Of a DNA stretch of 17,606 nucleotides, positions 1 to 7,127 are shown piece after piece. A program made the translations under genes and the position numbers. Position 1 is the first letter of the stretch. The number at the start of each line of letters is the position of its first letter. The notes under the pieces are model-generated. The model made no database searches. It saw nothing but the letters and a program-made list of their open reading frames with translations, and had not been told where the DNA came from. Source of the stretch: an uncultured Prevotella sp. (GTDB lineage Bacteria; Bacteroidota; Bacteroidia; Bacteroidales; Bacteroidaceae); contig CALGRN010000353.1 of assembly GCA_937880835.1 (NCBI GenBank), positions 1-17,606 of the forward strand, written 5' to 3'.

Positions 1-367
1 TTGCCCTCTTGTGCAGGTTCAGCGCCTTTTTGAGCACAAACCGCGTCTGCGGCATAGGTCCTTCAAAGGCATCGACAAGCAGTATGCAGCCGTCTGCCAT
101 GTTAAGAACGCGCTCCACTTCGCCACCGAAATCAGAGTGTCCCGGTGTGTCTATGATGTTTATCTTTATGCCTTTCCAGTTTATCGATACGTTTTTTGAA
201 AGAATGGTTATTCCCCTCTCGCGTTCCAAATCGTTTGAATCCAATACCTGTCCGCTGTCATCTTGTCCTTCCCGAAACAGCTTTCCTGCAAGCATCATCT
301 TGTCCACAAGCGTGGTTTTTCCATGATCCACGTGTGCGATTATTGCTATATTCCTTAAATCTTGCAT
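1..367 (-). CDS. typA: TypA/BipA translational GTPase, 5' part (runs off the window)
   Basis: The first 122 codons read from the ATG at 365-367 and continue past position 1. TypA/BipA is a ribosome-binding GTPase of the EF-G/LepA class involved in stress adaptation and ribosome assembly (family knowledge). Visible here are the P-loop AHVDHGKTTL (residues 11-20), the switch I region ERERGITI (48-55) and the G3 motif DTPGH (73-77), which is the complete front half of a translational GTPase G domain. The N-terminus MQDLRNIAIIAHVDHGKT is typical of TypA rather than LepA or EF-G. No Shine-Dalgarno precedes the start. A -7 box at 393-400 places the transcript start about 20-25 nt upstream. The overlapping reading frame at 258-470 on the same strand is a shadow. 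Confidence 0.95.
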   Translation of the reverse strand, partial: MQDLRNIAIIAHVDHGKTTLVDKMMLAGKLFREGQDDSGQVLDSNDLERERGITILSKNVSINWKGIKINIIDTPGHSDFGGEVERVLNMADGCILLVDAFEGPMPQTRFVLKKALNLHKRA

Positions 368-392
368 TTTCTTTTACCTTAAAAACAGACTG

Positions 393-400
393 CAAAATTA
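393..400 (-). promoter_or_regulatory. typA promoter, -7 box
   Basis: Read on the minus strand this is TAATTTTG, matching the Bacteroidota -7 consensus TAnnTTTG, and it is followed by C. It lies 26 bp before the typA start. No convincing TTTG is seen 19-21 bp further upstream, so the -33 element is weak or absent. Confidence 0.55.
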
Positions 401-492
401 CGAAAATTAATCCATAAAGCATTACCGTATATCCATAAATTACGCATAAGATGCTATATTTAGGCATCATATAACATTAATTTCAAACTGAA

Positions 493-536
493 AAGGATGC
501 GCTCCGGATATTATCAATACCCACAAGCGCATCCTT
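493..536 (-). terminator. Possible terminator/boundary hairpin upstream of typA
   Basis: AAGGATGCGCT (493-503) and AGCGCATCCTT (526-536) form a perfect 11-bp stem with a 22-nt loop. On the minus strand the stem is followed by TTTTCAG, and on the plus strand by AATATTTTATTT. It lies upstream of the typA promoter and could stop read-through from the yfhO-family gene. The long loop and poor U-tract make this tentative. Confidence 0.35.
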
Positions 537-712
537 AATATTTTATTTAAAGGAGTTTCTGAATTTATTTATAGTGAATACGCCGAATTATAATTGTACG
601 GTGATTTAGCAGGTTGCGATATGCTCTTATAACTCTGAAAGTATCACGCAACGCCTGTTCGGAAAACTCACATTAATGTCGTTGAAAACAATACGTATAT
701 AAAACGCTTTTC

Positions 713-793
713 AAAAGTTATTGTTTTGCACCTCAAAAGGATAACTTTCATGCCTCAAAAGGATAGCTTTTGAGATGCAAAACAATAACTTTT
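713..793. repeat. Four-module 81-bp element, copy 1
   Basis: Four 18-bp modules lie at 713-730 (A, forward), 732-749 (B, reverse), 754-771 (B, reverse) and 776-793 (A, reverse). A is AAAAGTTATTGTTTTGCA and B has CC in place of the central TG. Starts are spaced 19, 22 and 22 bp. The two A modules are exact reverse complements, and the match extends outward by GCTTTTC/GAAAAGC, giving a perfect 25-bp inverted repeat (706-730/776-800). The third module also makes a small hairpin of its own, CTCAAAAG/CTTTTGAG (754-761/767-774). In the sense of the minus-strand yfhO-family gene the layout is A B B A'. The element starts 170 bp after that gene's stop codon. Confidence 0.9.
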
Positions 794-897
794 GAAAAGC
801 TGTTTGCAATGTCCTGATTTTCAATATCATACAAAGCTGTTTTTCAGAGTGCTTGTTGTCCGTTTTGCAACGTTATATAACGCATTCCGATAAACAG

Positions 898-941
898 CAT
901 ATTAAGAGTTGTCGGCACATGAAACACCTTATCTTAATATG
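898..941 (-). terminator. Hairpin just downstream of the yfhO-family gene
   Basis: CATATTAAGA (898-907) and TCTTAATATG (932-941) are perfect 10-bp inverted arms around a 24-nt loop, starting 22 bp after the stop codon at 964. The stem is AT-rich and no clean U-run follows, so it may be a 3'-end processing hairpin rather than a standard intrinsic terminator. Confidence 0.35.
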
Positions 942-963
942 AATTCGCCAAGCCTACTCTGCC

Positions 964-3444
964 CTATTCAGTTCGTTTTTTCTTCTTCCATTCGATGAAA
1001 CAAACCAATAACACAGCCATTACAAGTATTGCAAAAGCGATATAAGCAATGGTTTCTGTGGTGCTTACGCTCTTCGGCGAGAAGCTGAGTTCTATCTTAT
1101 GCGCACCCGGTTTCACGTTCAGGGCACGCAATATATAGTTTACTCGTCCCAATTCGGCAGGCTCTCCGTCCACCGTTGCAGTCCAACCGGGATAATAAAC
1201 CTCTGAGAATACAATCACACCGCCTTTGCCCGACTTCACATCATAAACAAGATGGTTAGGCTCATAAGATGTTATCTTGGCTATCGAGGTGTTGTCTTGC
1301 ACCTTGCTTTCGCCGAGTTGCTCCTTGAATTTCGCATCAGCAACAGCCTCATGGCGCAGGTTTATCTGTCCGACACGCTCTATCTCTTGGTTCGCATTGT
1401 CAACATCCACAAACCATGCGTTACCGTATGAATAGATGTTGGTTATCGGCACAGTTTGTCCGCCCTGCAAAGGTATTATGAAATACTTCGTGTTCAGCAT
1501 GTTAAGAACAGGACAAACGGAGTCTCCGTTCACTTTGGTCATATCTCCCTTTGCATTTGAAACAGCCATCATAACCTTCTGCATCTCCGGTGCTATGTAA
1601 TGATCTATCATGTCTTGATAGCGTCTTAGCTTAGCCGGATGATATCCTCCGATGCTTTTGTGATAATAAGATGTTTCGTTTTCGTTAAAAGTATTTGTCG
1701 AAAAGTTAAGCACTCGATAGTTAATGCTCTTGTCTTGGAGTATCTGCTGGTCGGTCGTTGTCATCTGAATGGGCTGCTCGCGCACGCTTTTCGGCACAAA
1801 CATGCTGTCGTTAAGATAGCGTTTGTCTATCTGCCACAAATCTATCAGACACAATATTGCCATGGCGGCAATCATATATTCTGCTTTAAGTTTCTTTGCC
1901 TTGAACAGCAACAGGAACAGAGTTCCGATTACAATTATCCAGAATGAACGCCAACAATCAGCAGTGAAGATAGCTTCGCGTATCTCTCTTATGTTTGAAA
2001 GTAAAGGGTTCAGCTGTTCCGCAGGTATCTGACTGAGTGCCCGCATCTCTTGCGATGATATGAAATCTGAGAAGAACAACGTCGGCATAAGTGCAAACAA
2101 CAGTGCTATTCCGCCTGTAAGTGCAAAGCTTATGTAAACGAATTTTATTTTCTTTGTCAATATTTCGGGTTCTTCAACAATGCGTTTCAAAGCAAGCATT
2201 GCAAGCAACGGTATTGTAAATTCGGCTATGACAAGTATCGAAGCCACTGCTCTGAACTTGGAATACATCGGCATGTAGTCGATGAAAAAGTCGGTCAGAG
2301 GCATGAAGTTCCGTCCCCATGCCAGCAGAACAGACAGTATCGTTGCTGCAAGCAAAGCCCATTTCAACGGGTCTTTCACAATAAACAGACCGAGAATGAA
2401 CAACATAAGCACGAAAGCACCTACATAAACAGGTCCGCTCGTGCCCGGTTGTTCTCCCCAATATTGTCCCAACTGATCATAAATTTGAGCATATTCAGGG
2501 TTTGCTTTCTCTTGTGTTATCTTGTTTTGACTCATCGGAACAGACGCACCACCTTTTGTATTAGGCACGAGAAGCGTCCATGTTTCATCCACTCCGTAGC
2601 TCCATTGCGTTATATAATCGCGGTCCAAACCGTTGCTTGACTGGTTTTTCGTGTTCTTTTTCACTAACTCACTCTTCCCGCGCATTGTCTCCTGAGAGTA
2701 TTGCCACGTATGATAAAGGTTGCTTATGTTTATGCTTATTCCTATCAAAGCACCTGCAACACATGCCAAAGTTGCTTTCATGAAACCGCCGAAACGTTTC
2801 TCTCTTATAGCCTGAACAAGAAAAGCAATGAGCATAAAGAACACTACGAAGAGGAAATAGTATGTCATCTGCACATGGTTTGCTTTTATTTCAAACGCCG
2901 TGAACACAGCAGTGACAATGAAGCCCGACAGATATTTGCCTCTATATGCAAGCACAATACCGGCTATCATGGGCGGAAGATAAGCCAAAGCCATTACTTT
3001 CCATAAATGTCCGGCTGCGATTATGATTAGGAAATAGCTTGAAAACGCCCACAGTATAGACCCCAATACAGCCAAAGACCGACGGAAATCGAATGCGCGG
3101 AGCAGGATATAGAAACCTAACAGATAGGCAAATATGAACCAAACGTTCTCCGGAAGCCACATGTGATAAGCCTTCATGATGTTTCCAAGACCGTCTGTAC
3201 TGCTGTAAGACGGTGACAACTGGTAGGTCGGCATACCGCTAAATACGGAGTTTGTCCATCGTGTTTGTTTGCCGGTACGCTCGTAATACTCTGTCGATTC
3301 ATGCCCTAAGCCTCGTCCGGCTGATGAATCATGCTGAAAAAGAATTCGTCCTTGTGTGTCTGCCGGAAAGAAATAGGCAAACGAAATCAAGGCAAATAGC
3401 ACGACTACCAGTAACTCCGGCAGCCATTGTTTCCATACTTTCAT
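964..3444 (-). CDS. YfhO-family polytopic membrane protein
   Basis: This 826-residue protein resembles the bacterial YfhO membrane family (PF09586 type), usual length about 800-900. Family members have a GT-C-like architecture, and in Firmicutes YfhO is linked to glycosylation of teichoic acid. The substrate in Bacteroidota is not known to me. Visible features are an N-terminal membrane segment (about residues 8-26), a first periplasmic loop with the DSSAGRGLGHE and SGMPTYQ stretches (39-75), many further hydrophobic segments through about residue 560, and a large soluble domain (about 560-790). A last membrane segment (about 798-818) precedes the basic tail EWKKKKRTE. The start ATG (3442-3444) sits about 25-30 nt downstream of a good -7/-33 promoter. 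It stands alone, divergent from mtnN. The family call is from residue patterns I recognise; the role is unproven. Confidence 0.85.
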   Translation of the reverse strand: MKVWKQWLPELLVVVLFALISFAYFFPADTQGRILFQHDSSAGRGLGHESTEYYERTGKQTRWTNSVFSGMPTYQLSPSYSSTDGLGNIMKAYHMWLPENVWFIFAYLLGFYILLRAFDFRRSLAVLGSILWAFSSYFLIIIAAGHLWKVMALAYLPPMIAGIVLAYRGKYLSGFIVTAVFTAFEIKANHVQMTYYFLFVVFFMLIAFLVQAIREKRFGGFMKATLACVAGALIGISINISNLYHTWQYSQETMRGKSELVKKNTKNQSSNGLDRDYITQWSYGVDETWTLLVPNTKGGASVPMSQNKITQEKANPEYAQIYDQLGQYWGEQPGTSGPVYVGAFVLMLFILGLFIVKDPLKWALLAATILSVLLAWGRNFMPLTDFFIDYMPMYSKFRAVASILVIAEFTIPLLAMLALKRIVEEPEILTKKIKFVYISFALTGGIALLFALMPTLFFSDFISSQEMRALSQIPAEQLNPLLSNIREIREAIFTADCWRSFWIIVIGTLFLLLFKAKKLKAEYMIAAMAILCLIDLWQIDKRYLNDSMFVPKSVREQPIQMTTTDQQILQDKSINYRVLNFSTNTFNENETSYYHKSIGGYHPAKLRRYQDMIDHYIAPEMQKVMMAVSNAKGDMTKVNGDSVCPVLNMLNTKYFIIPLQGGQTVPITNIYSYGNAWFVDVDNANQEIERVGQINLRHEAVADAKFKEQLGESKVQDNTSIAKITSYEPNHLVYDVKSGKGGVIVFSEVYYPGWTATVDGEPAELGRVNYILRALNVKPGAHKIELSFSPKSVSTTETIAYIAFAILVMAVLLVCFIEWKKKKRTE

Positions 3445-3451
3445 AATTTAT

Positions 3452-3467
3452 ATATAAACGTTTATAT
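3452..3467. promoter_or_regulatory. 16-bp perfect palindrome in the yfhO-family leader
   Basis: ATATAAACGTTTATAT is its own reverse complement. It lies between the predicted transcript start and the start codon of the minus-strand gene, 8 bp from the ATG. It could be an operator or a leader hairpin. Its AT-rich composition means chance is possible. Confidence 0.35.
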
Positions 3468-3475
3468 TTTCAATG

Positions 3476-3507
3476 CAAAGATACTTAAAAGCATGGAATA
3501 TAGACAA
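3476..3507 (-). promoter_or_regulatory. Promoter of the yfhO-family gene
   Basis: The -7 box TATCTTTG reads on the minus strand at 3476-3483. A TTG that can serve as the -33 element lies at 3505-3507, with a 21-bp spacer. Both match the Bacteroidota sigma-factor consensus. The predicted leader is about 25-30 nt and contains a 16-bp palindrome (3452-3467). Confidence 0.65.
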
Positions 3508-3525
3508 TTATTTAGAAATAATTTG

Positions 3526-3533
3526 TAATTTTG
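3526..3533 (+). promoter_or_regulatory. mtnN -7 box, almost touching the start codon
   Basis: TAATTTTG matches TAnnTTTG, with C following. The mtnN ATG is at 3538, only 4 bp after the box, so initiation about 4-7 nt downstream would give a leaderless or nearly leaderless mRNA. No clear -33 TTTG is seen at the usual distance. Confidence 0.5.
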
Positions 3534-3537
3534 CATT

Positions 3538-4221
3538 ATGAAGATAGGAATTATAGTGGCGATGGACAAAGAGTTCTGTCGATTGAAAACACTTATAGAC
3601 AATCCGTGTAATGAAAACCGCAACGGAAAGGATTTCGTATCGGGCAGCATAGGATGCAATGAGGTTGTCATTATGCAATGCGGAATAGGCAAAGTGAACT
3701 CTGCAATAGGAGCAGTTGAAATGATAGATGCATATCATCCCGACCTTGTTATGTCAACAGGTGTTGGCGGAGGAGCTGATGTTTCGCTCAACATAACGGA
3801 AGTTGTTGTAGGAACGTCATACGCATATCATGATGCTTACTGCGGAAAAGAATGTGCCTACGGTCAGATTATGGGCATGCCTGCGGTATTTAATTCGCCA
3901 AGCGAGCTTGTAAACAAAGCATTGTCGCTCGACTGCGGAACGCCTGTTCACGCAGGAATGATAGTAAGCGGCGAGTGGTTTGTTGACTCGACGGAGAAGA
4001 TGCGCAGCATTCTTGACAGTTTTCCCGATGCAAAAGCCGTTGACATGGAAAGCTGTTCGATAGCTCAGACTTGTCATATATACAACACACCGTTCATAAG
4101 TTTCCGCATAATAAGCGATATTCCGCTGAAAGAAAACAATACGGAACAATATCATGATTTCTGGAATCGCATGGCAGAAGGTTCGTTCAATGTGACGAAA
4201 GAGTATGTCATGAGCCTTTAA
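3538..4221 (+). CDS. mtnN: 5'-methylthioadenosine/S-adenosylhomocysteine nucleosidase
   Basis: MtnN (Pfs) cleaves S-adenosylhomocysteine and methylthioadenosine to adenine plus S-ribosylhomocysteine or methylthioribose in the cytoplasm. The 227-residue length fits the family (about 230). The N-terminus MKIGIIVAMDKE aligns with the classical MKIGIIGAMEEE, placing the catalytic-region Glu at residue 12. GVGGGAD (75-81) occupies the nucleoside-binding loop. VDMES (168-172) gives the ribose-binding Met-Glu (Glu171), and SD (193-194) gives the catalytic Asp. These correspond to E12, E174 and D197 of the E. coli enzyme. luxS follows 86 bp downstream on the same strand with no recognisable promoter or strong terminator between, so the two consecutive enzymes of SAH recycling are probably co-transcribed. 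Confidence 0.95.
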   Translation: MKIGIIVAMDKEFCRLKTLIDNPCNENRNGKDFVSGSIGCNEVVIMQCGIGKVNSAIGAVEMIDAYHPDLVMSTGVGGGADVSLNITEVVVGTSYAYHDAYCGKECAYGQIMGMPAVFNSPSELVNKALSLDCGTPVHAGMIVSGEWFVDSTEKMRSILDSFPDAKAVDMESCSIAQTCHIYNTPFISFRIISDIPLKENNTEQYHDFWNRMAEGSFNVTKEYVMSL

Positions 4222-4307
4222 AAGCTGTTCTGACAACAAACGTCGCAACAGTTTTCTGTTATTATAAACATTATTCCACAAACTTATAAACTTAAAAATA
4301 ACAAACA

Positions 4308-4787
4308 ATGAAAACAATACCGAGTTTCACAATCAATCACAACAGTCTGCTGAGAGGAATATACGTGAGCCGTAAAGACAACGTGGGTGGGGAGACCGTT
4401 ACTACTTTCGACATACGCATGAAAGAGCCTAACAGAGAACCGGTGCTGCACAACGGCGCAATACATACGATAGAACATCTTGCCGCAACCTATCTGCGCA
4501 ACGACGAAGAGTGGAAAGATCGTGTCATATATTGGGGCCCGATGGGATGTCTTACGGGTAATTATCTGATACTGAAAGGTGATTTGAAATCGGAGGATAT
4601 TGTGGAACTGATGAAGAGAACGTTCCGTTTTGTTGCCGAATTTGAAGGCGAAATACCCGGCACAACGCCGAAAGACTGTGGCAACTGTTTGCTGCACGAC
4701 CTGCCGATGGCTCGCTTCGAAGCGAAAAAATATTTAGAAGAAGTGCTTGAAAAGATAACAGCAGAAAATCTGGTTTATCCTGAATAA
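4308..4787 (+). CDS. luxS: S-ribosylhomocysteine lyase LuxS
   Basis: LuxS converts S-ribosylhomocysteine, the product of MtnN, into homocysteine and DPD, the precursor of AI-2. The 159-residue protein carries the metal-binding HTIEH motif (His53, Glu56, His57), the catalytic-region Cys81 in GPMGCLTG and the third metal ligand in DCGNC (Cys124). These match His54, Glu57, His58, Cys84 and Cys126 of the Bacillus enzyme. Length and ends are normal for the family. The start at 4308 gives the conserved N-terminus with SFTINHN. No TAnnTTTG box is visible in the 86-bp gap after mtnN, supporting co-transcription. Whether AI-2 serves signalling here cannot be seen from sequence. Confidence 0.97.
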   Translation: MKTIPSFTINHNSLLRGIYVSRKDNVGGETVTTFDIRMKEPNREPVLHNGAIHTIEHLAATYLRNDEEWKDRVIYWGPMGCLTGNYLILKGDLKSEDIVELMKRTFRFVAEFEGEIPGTTPKDCGNCLLHDLPMARFEAKKYLEEVLEKITAENLVYPE

Positions 4788-4902
4788 ATCATGTTAGCAG
4801 TCTTTAAAGGCAACAGGTATGAGCGTTATGCCGCGCGACATAACAACGGCTGAAAATCATAATATTGTTTTATAAAGACACACAACATTTTTCTCAAATT
4901 AC

Positions 4903-4983
4903 AAAAGTTATCCTTTTGCACGCCAAAAGTTATTGTTTTAGGATGCAAAAGGATAACTTTTACAATGCAAAACAATAGCTTTT
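4903..4983. repeat. Four-module 81-bp element, copy 2
   Basis: Modules are B forward (4903-4920, exact consensus), A forward (4925-4942, last bases diverged), B reverse (4944-4961, exact) and A reverse (4966-4983, with C for T at position 6). Starts are spaced 22, 19 and 22 bp. The two B modules are exact 18-bp reverse complements, and the two A modules pair likewise apart from one wobble-type change and the diverged end, so the pairings cross each other (pseudoknot order). GAAAAGC follows the last module, as in copy 1. The element begins 115 bp after the luxS stop codon, and in luxS sense the layout is B A B' A'. Confidence 0.9.
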
Positions 4984-5124
4984 GAAAAGCAGGAGAAACA
5001 TTGTTTGTTCATTATTGCACATAACATACTGACTGCCAACGATAAAAACGCTGAAAAACAAATATTTCTCTGCGTTTCGGAAGCAAGCATATAAAGTATG
5101 TAATGCACATCGGTCAAAAAATAA

Positions 5125-5168
5125 AAATAGGCATATCGAGATATTGAACCTTCTCGGTATGCCTATTT
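5125..5168 (-). terminator. Strong bidirectional terminator (thioesterase operon, also luxS side)
   Basis: A 17-bp stem (5125-5141 with 5152-5168, a single G-U pair) surrounds a 10-nt loop. On the minus strand it is followed by TTTTATTTTTTG, 20 bp after the thioesterase stop codon. On the plus strand CTTTTAT follows, so it may also end luxS-side transcripts. Confidence 0.85.
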
Positions 5169-5188
5169 CTTTTATATTCGTAAAGCGT

Positions 5189-5560
5189 CTATAACTTTGA
5201 AATGAATTTCTCTCTGTCAACTATGAAACGCAAATGAGTACCTTCTCCGATCAACGTATCACCCTGACGGGCTTCTACGGTGAAATATAATTTACGTCCA
5301 TCCACCTTATTTAATATGGCAACAGCTTCTACTTCCTCTCCCAACTTCGTCGGTTTCAGATGCGAAGACTCTATGTGTCCGCCCACTGTTGTTGAGTTTT
5401 CGGGCAACTCTTTCGCAACTGCAAGCATCGCAGCGTTCTCCATTAATGCGAGCATTGCAGGCGTTGCGAGCACCGGCATATCTCCCGATCCGATACTGAC
5501 AGCACTGTTGTCATCTGAAACAATCAGTTTGCTGACGTGTGATAATCCTTCTTTCAACAT
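5189..5560 (-). CDS. Hot-dog thioesterase, fluoroacetyl-CoA thioesterase (FlK)-like
   Basis: This 123-residue single-domain hot-dog protein resembles FlK-type acyl-CoA thioesterases. Thr33 and Glu41 in LATPAMLALMENAA and His67 in HIESSH have exactly the spacing of the FlK catalytic residues Thr42, Glu50 and His76 (8 and 26 residues apart), which supports a working thioesterase site. FlK itself hydrolyses fluoroacetyl-CoA. Most bacterial homologues have unknown acyl-CoA substrates and I would not assume fluoroacetate here. The gene starts 17 bp after the ino1 stop codon with no promoter between, so it is the second gene of an ino1 operon, and a strong terminator follows it. A role in clearing an acyl-CoA during inositol lipid synthesis is only a guess from this pairing. 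Confidence 0.85.
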   Translation of the reverse strand: MLKEGLSHVSKLIVSDDNSAVSIGSGDMPVLATPAMLALMENAAMLAVAKELPENSTTVGGHIESSHLKPTKLGEEVEAVAILNKVDGRKLYFTVEARQGDTLIGEGTHLRFIVDREKFISKL

Positions 5561-5577
5561 AAAGCACTTGTTATTTT

Positions 5578-6885
5578 TCAGTCTATTTCCTCATCAGCTT
5601 CATAGCCGCCCATCTCTCTTATGGCGTTTTTAAGCATTGTATATTGCTGATAAAGATTGTTTACTGCTTCCTCACCCTTTGTATAGTCGTGCATAGGACT
5701 CTTCAAATAGAAACTCAGGAAACGCTGTATGCCGTATCTTCCGGCACGCATTGCCAAGTCGGAAAGCAATGCAAGGTCAAGCAACAACGGTGCTGCAAGT
5801 ATCGAATCGCGGCACAGAAAGTTTATCTTTATCTGCATAGGATAGCCCATCCAACCGAATATGTCGATGTTATCCCAACCTTCTTTGTTGTCATTTCGAG
5901 GCGGATAATAGTTTATTCTCACCTTATGATAATAGTCTTTGTAAAGATCCGGTTGTTCTTCGGCTTTCAAAATGGTTTCAAGGGTTGATAACTTACTCAC
6001 TTCTTTTGTATGGAAATTGGCAGGTTCATCCAATACTAAACCATCGCGATTGCCAAGAATATTCGTTGAGAACCAACCGTCCAAGCCAAGACATCGTGTA
6101 CCTATTATAGGCGCGAAACCACTCTTCACGAGCGTCTGACCTGTCTTGAAATCCTTTCCCGATATAGGCATTTTAGTCTTTTCTGCAAGCTCCCACATCG
6201 CAGGAATATCAACGGTGGTGTTCGGTGCGCCCATAACGAAAGGCGCATTCTCTGTCAATGCAGCATAAGCATAACACATAGAAGGAGCTATATGTTCTCT
6301 GTCGTCATCTTTCATTGCTTTCTCCAAAGACTCCAAAGTGCCGTGTACAGGTTCGTAAACGGGTACATATATCTCGGTGGATGCTGCCCATACCACTACG
6401 ATACGCTCACAGTCATTCTCTTTTTTGAATTTACGGATGTCCTCACGGAGTGCCTCCACCATTTCCCAACGCGTGTTAACATTCTTCACATTGTCACCAT
6501 CCAGCCTCTTTGCGTAATTCTTATCGAAAGCAGCTTTCATCGGAACAATCTTTTCAAGTTCTTCTCTTACGGGATTGATGTCTTTCTCTTTCAGCACCTC
6601 AGCATACATTGCGGCTTGAAAAGCATTTTGAGGATACACGTCCCACGTACCGAATACAATATCATTTAATTGCGCCAAAGGCACTATATCACTGTAATGA
6701 AGATACTGTTTGTCTTTTCCGCGACCGACACGTATCTTGTCATATTGTGTCATTGAACCCACCGGCTTAGCCAATCCTTTGCGTGCCATAAGCACACCGG
6801 TCATAAACGTGGTTGCAACAGCACCACATCCGACAACCATTATACCTAATTTACCATTTGCAGGCAAAACATTTTTTGTTTTCAT
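5578..6885 (-). CDS. ino1: myo-Inositol-3-phosphate synthase
   Basis: The enzyme converts glucose-6-phosphate to myo-inositol phosphate using NAD in the cytoplasm. The 435-residue length agrees with Bacteroidota members. The N-terminal NAD-binding fold shows GIMVVGCGAVATTFMTG (about 14-30), and the central catalytic part has VVWAASTEIY, PNTTVDIPA, SGKDFKTGQT and the downstream IKINFLCRDS core typical of this family. In gut Bacteroides this enzyme starts inositol-lipid synthesis (phosphatidylinositol and inositol sphingolipids), and its gene usually sits beside phosphatidylinositol-phosphate synthase and phosphatase genes. Here the only operon partner in view is a hot-dog thioesterase. The start ATG follows a -7 box by about 43 bp. 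The call is firm; the end product in this organism is inferred. Confidence 0.95.
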   Translation of the reverse strand: MKTKNVLPANGKLGIMVVGCGAVATTFMTGVLMARKGLAKPVGSMTQYDKIRVGRGKDKQYLHYSDIVPLAQLNDIVFGTWDVYPQNAFQAAMYAEVLKEKDINPVREELEKIVPMKAAFDKNYAKRLDGDNVKNVNTRWEMVEALREDIRKFKKENDCERIVVVWAASTEIYVPVYEPVHGTLESLEKAMKDDDREHIAPSMCYAYAALTENAPFVMGAPNTTVDIPAMWELAEKTKMPISGKDFKTGQTLVKSGFAPIIGTRCLGLDGWFSTNILGNRDGLVLDEPANFHTKEVSKLSTLETILKAEEQPDLYKDYYHKVRINYYPPRNDNKEGWDNIDIFGWMGYPMQIKINFLCRDSILAAPLLLDLALLSDLAMRAGRYGIQRFLSFYLKSPMHDYTKGEEAVNNLYQQYTMLKNAIREMGGYEADEEID

Positions 6886-6928
6886 ATTATGAAGTTTACT
6901 TAAATAAGGTAACTATTTAAAGATTTCG

Positions 6929-6936
6929 CAAAGATA
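6929..6936 (-). promoter_or_regulatory. ino1 promoter, -7 box
   Basis: The minus strand reads TATCTTTG followed by C, a good TAnnTTTG match 43 bp before the ino1 start. No clear TTTG lies at -33, though the region is T-rich. Confidence 0.55.
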
Positions 6937-7127
6937 ATAAAACAAAATGATAAAAACGGTTATTATACATTTTTAAACATTAAAAAGATTATGTGTATAT
7001 GCATTCTGAAAATAATTATATAAATAAATACAATTTTAATTTTATATTACGATAAGCAAAATATTTTGTTTCAATTACATAAAATGAATGTTTTTGAAGC
7101 ATAAAAATAAATGTATATTAAACCGAT

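Larger units (their letters stand above)
368..963. other. 596-bp intergenic region between yfhO-family gene (3' side) and typA (5' side)
   Basis: I see no credible gene or tRNA here. From the typA side it holds the typA -7 box (393-400), an 11-bp inverted repeat (493-503/526-536), the 18-mer AAACAATACGTATATAAA (686-703, repeated exactly at 9631-9648), the four-module 81-bp element (713-793), a 12-bp palindrome CGTTATATAACG (871-882), and a 10-bp inverted repeat CATATTAAGA/TCTTAATATG (898-907/932-941) just downstream of the yfhO-family stop codon. Confidence 0.7.
4788..5188. other. 401-bp convergent intergenic region, luxS / thioesterase
   Basis: No gene is visible. It contains a weak 6-bp hairpin GTTATG/CATAAC (4825-4830/4839-4844) after luxS, the four-module element copy 2 (4903-4983), and the strong bidirectional terminator (5125-5168). 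Confidence 0.7.

Noticed and set aside
258..470. Minus-strand reading frame of 70 codons
   Set aside because: It overlaps typA in another frame, and typA has unmistakable GTPase motifs.
713..793. CRISPR-like repeat array
   Set aside because: Modules are only 18 bp with 1-4 bp gaps, alternate in orientation and number exactly four. There are no spacers of protospacer size and no cas genes.
4249..4262. Hairpin AACAG/CTGTT between mtnN and luxS as a terminator
   Set aside because: A 5-bp stem without a U-run is too weak. It is compatible with co-transcription.
3817..4317. Minus-strand reading frame of 166 codons opposite mtnN
   Set aside because: It is a shadow of a well-conserved gene and has no promoter or family resemblance.
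4284..4697. Minus-strand reading frame of 137 codons opposite luxS
   Set aside because: It is a shadow of luxS, which carries all metal and catalytic residues.
4903..4983. Simple intrinsic terminator explanation for the four-module elements
   Set aside because: Stems are AT-rich, no U-tract follows, pairing order is crossed in two copies, and separate good terminators exist nearby (for example 5125-5168 and 9646-9695).
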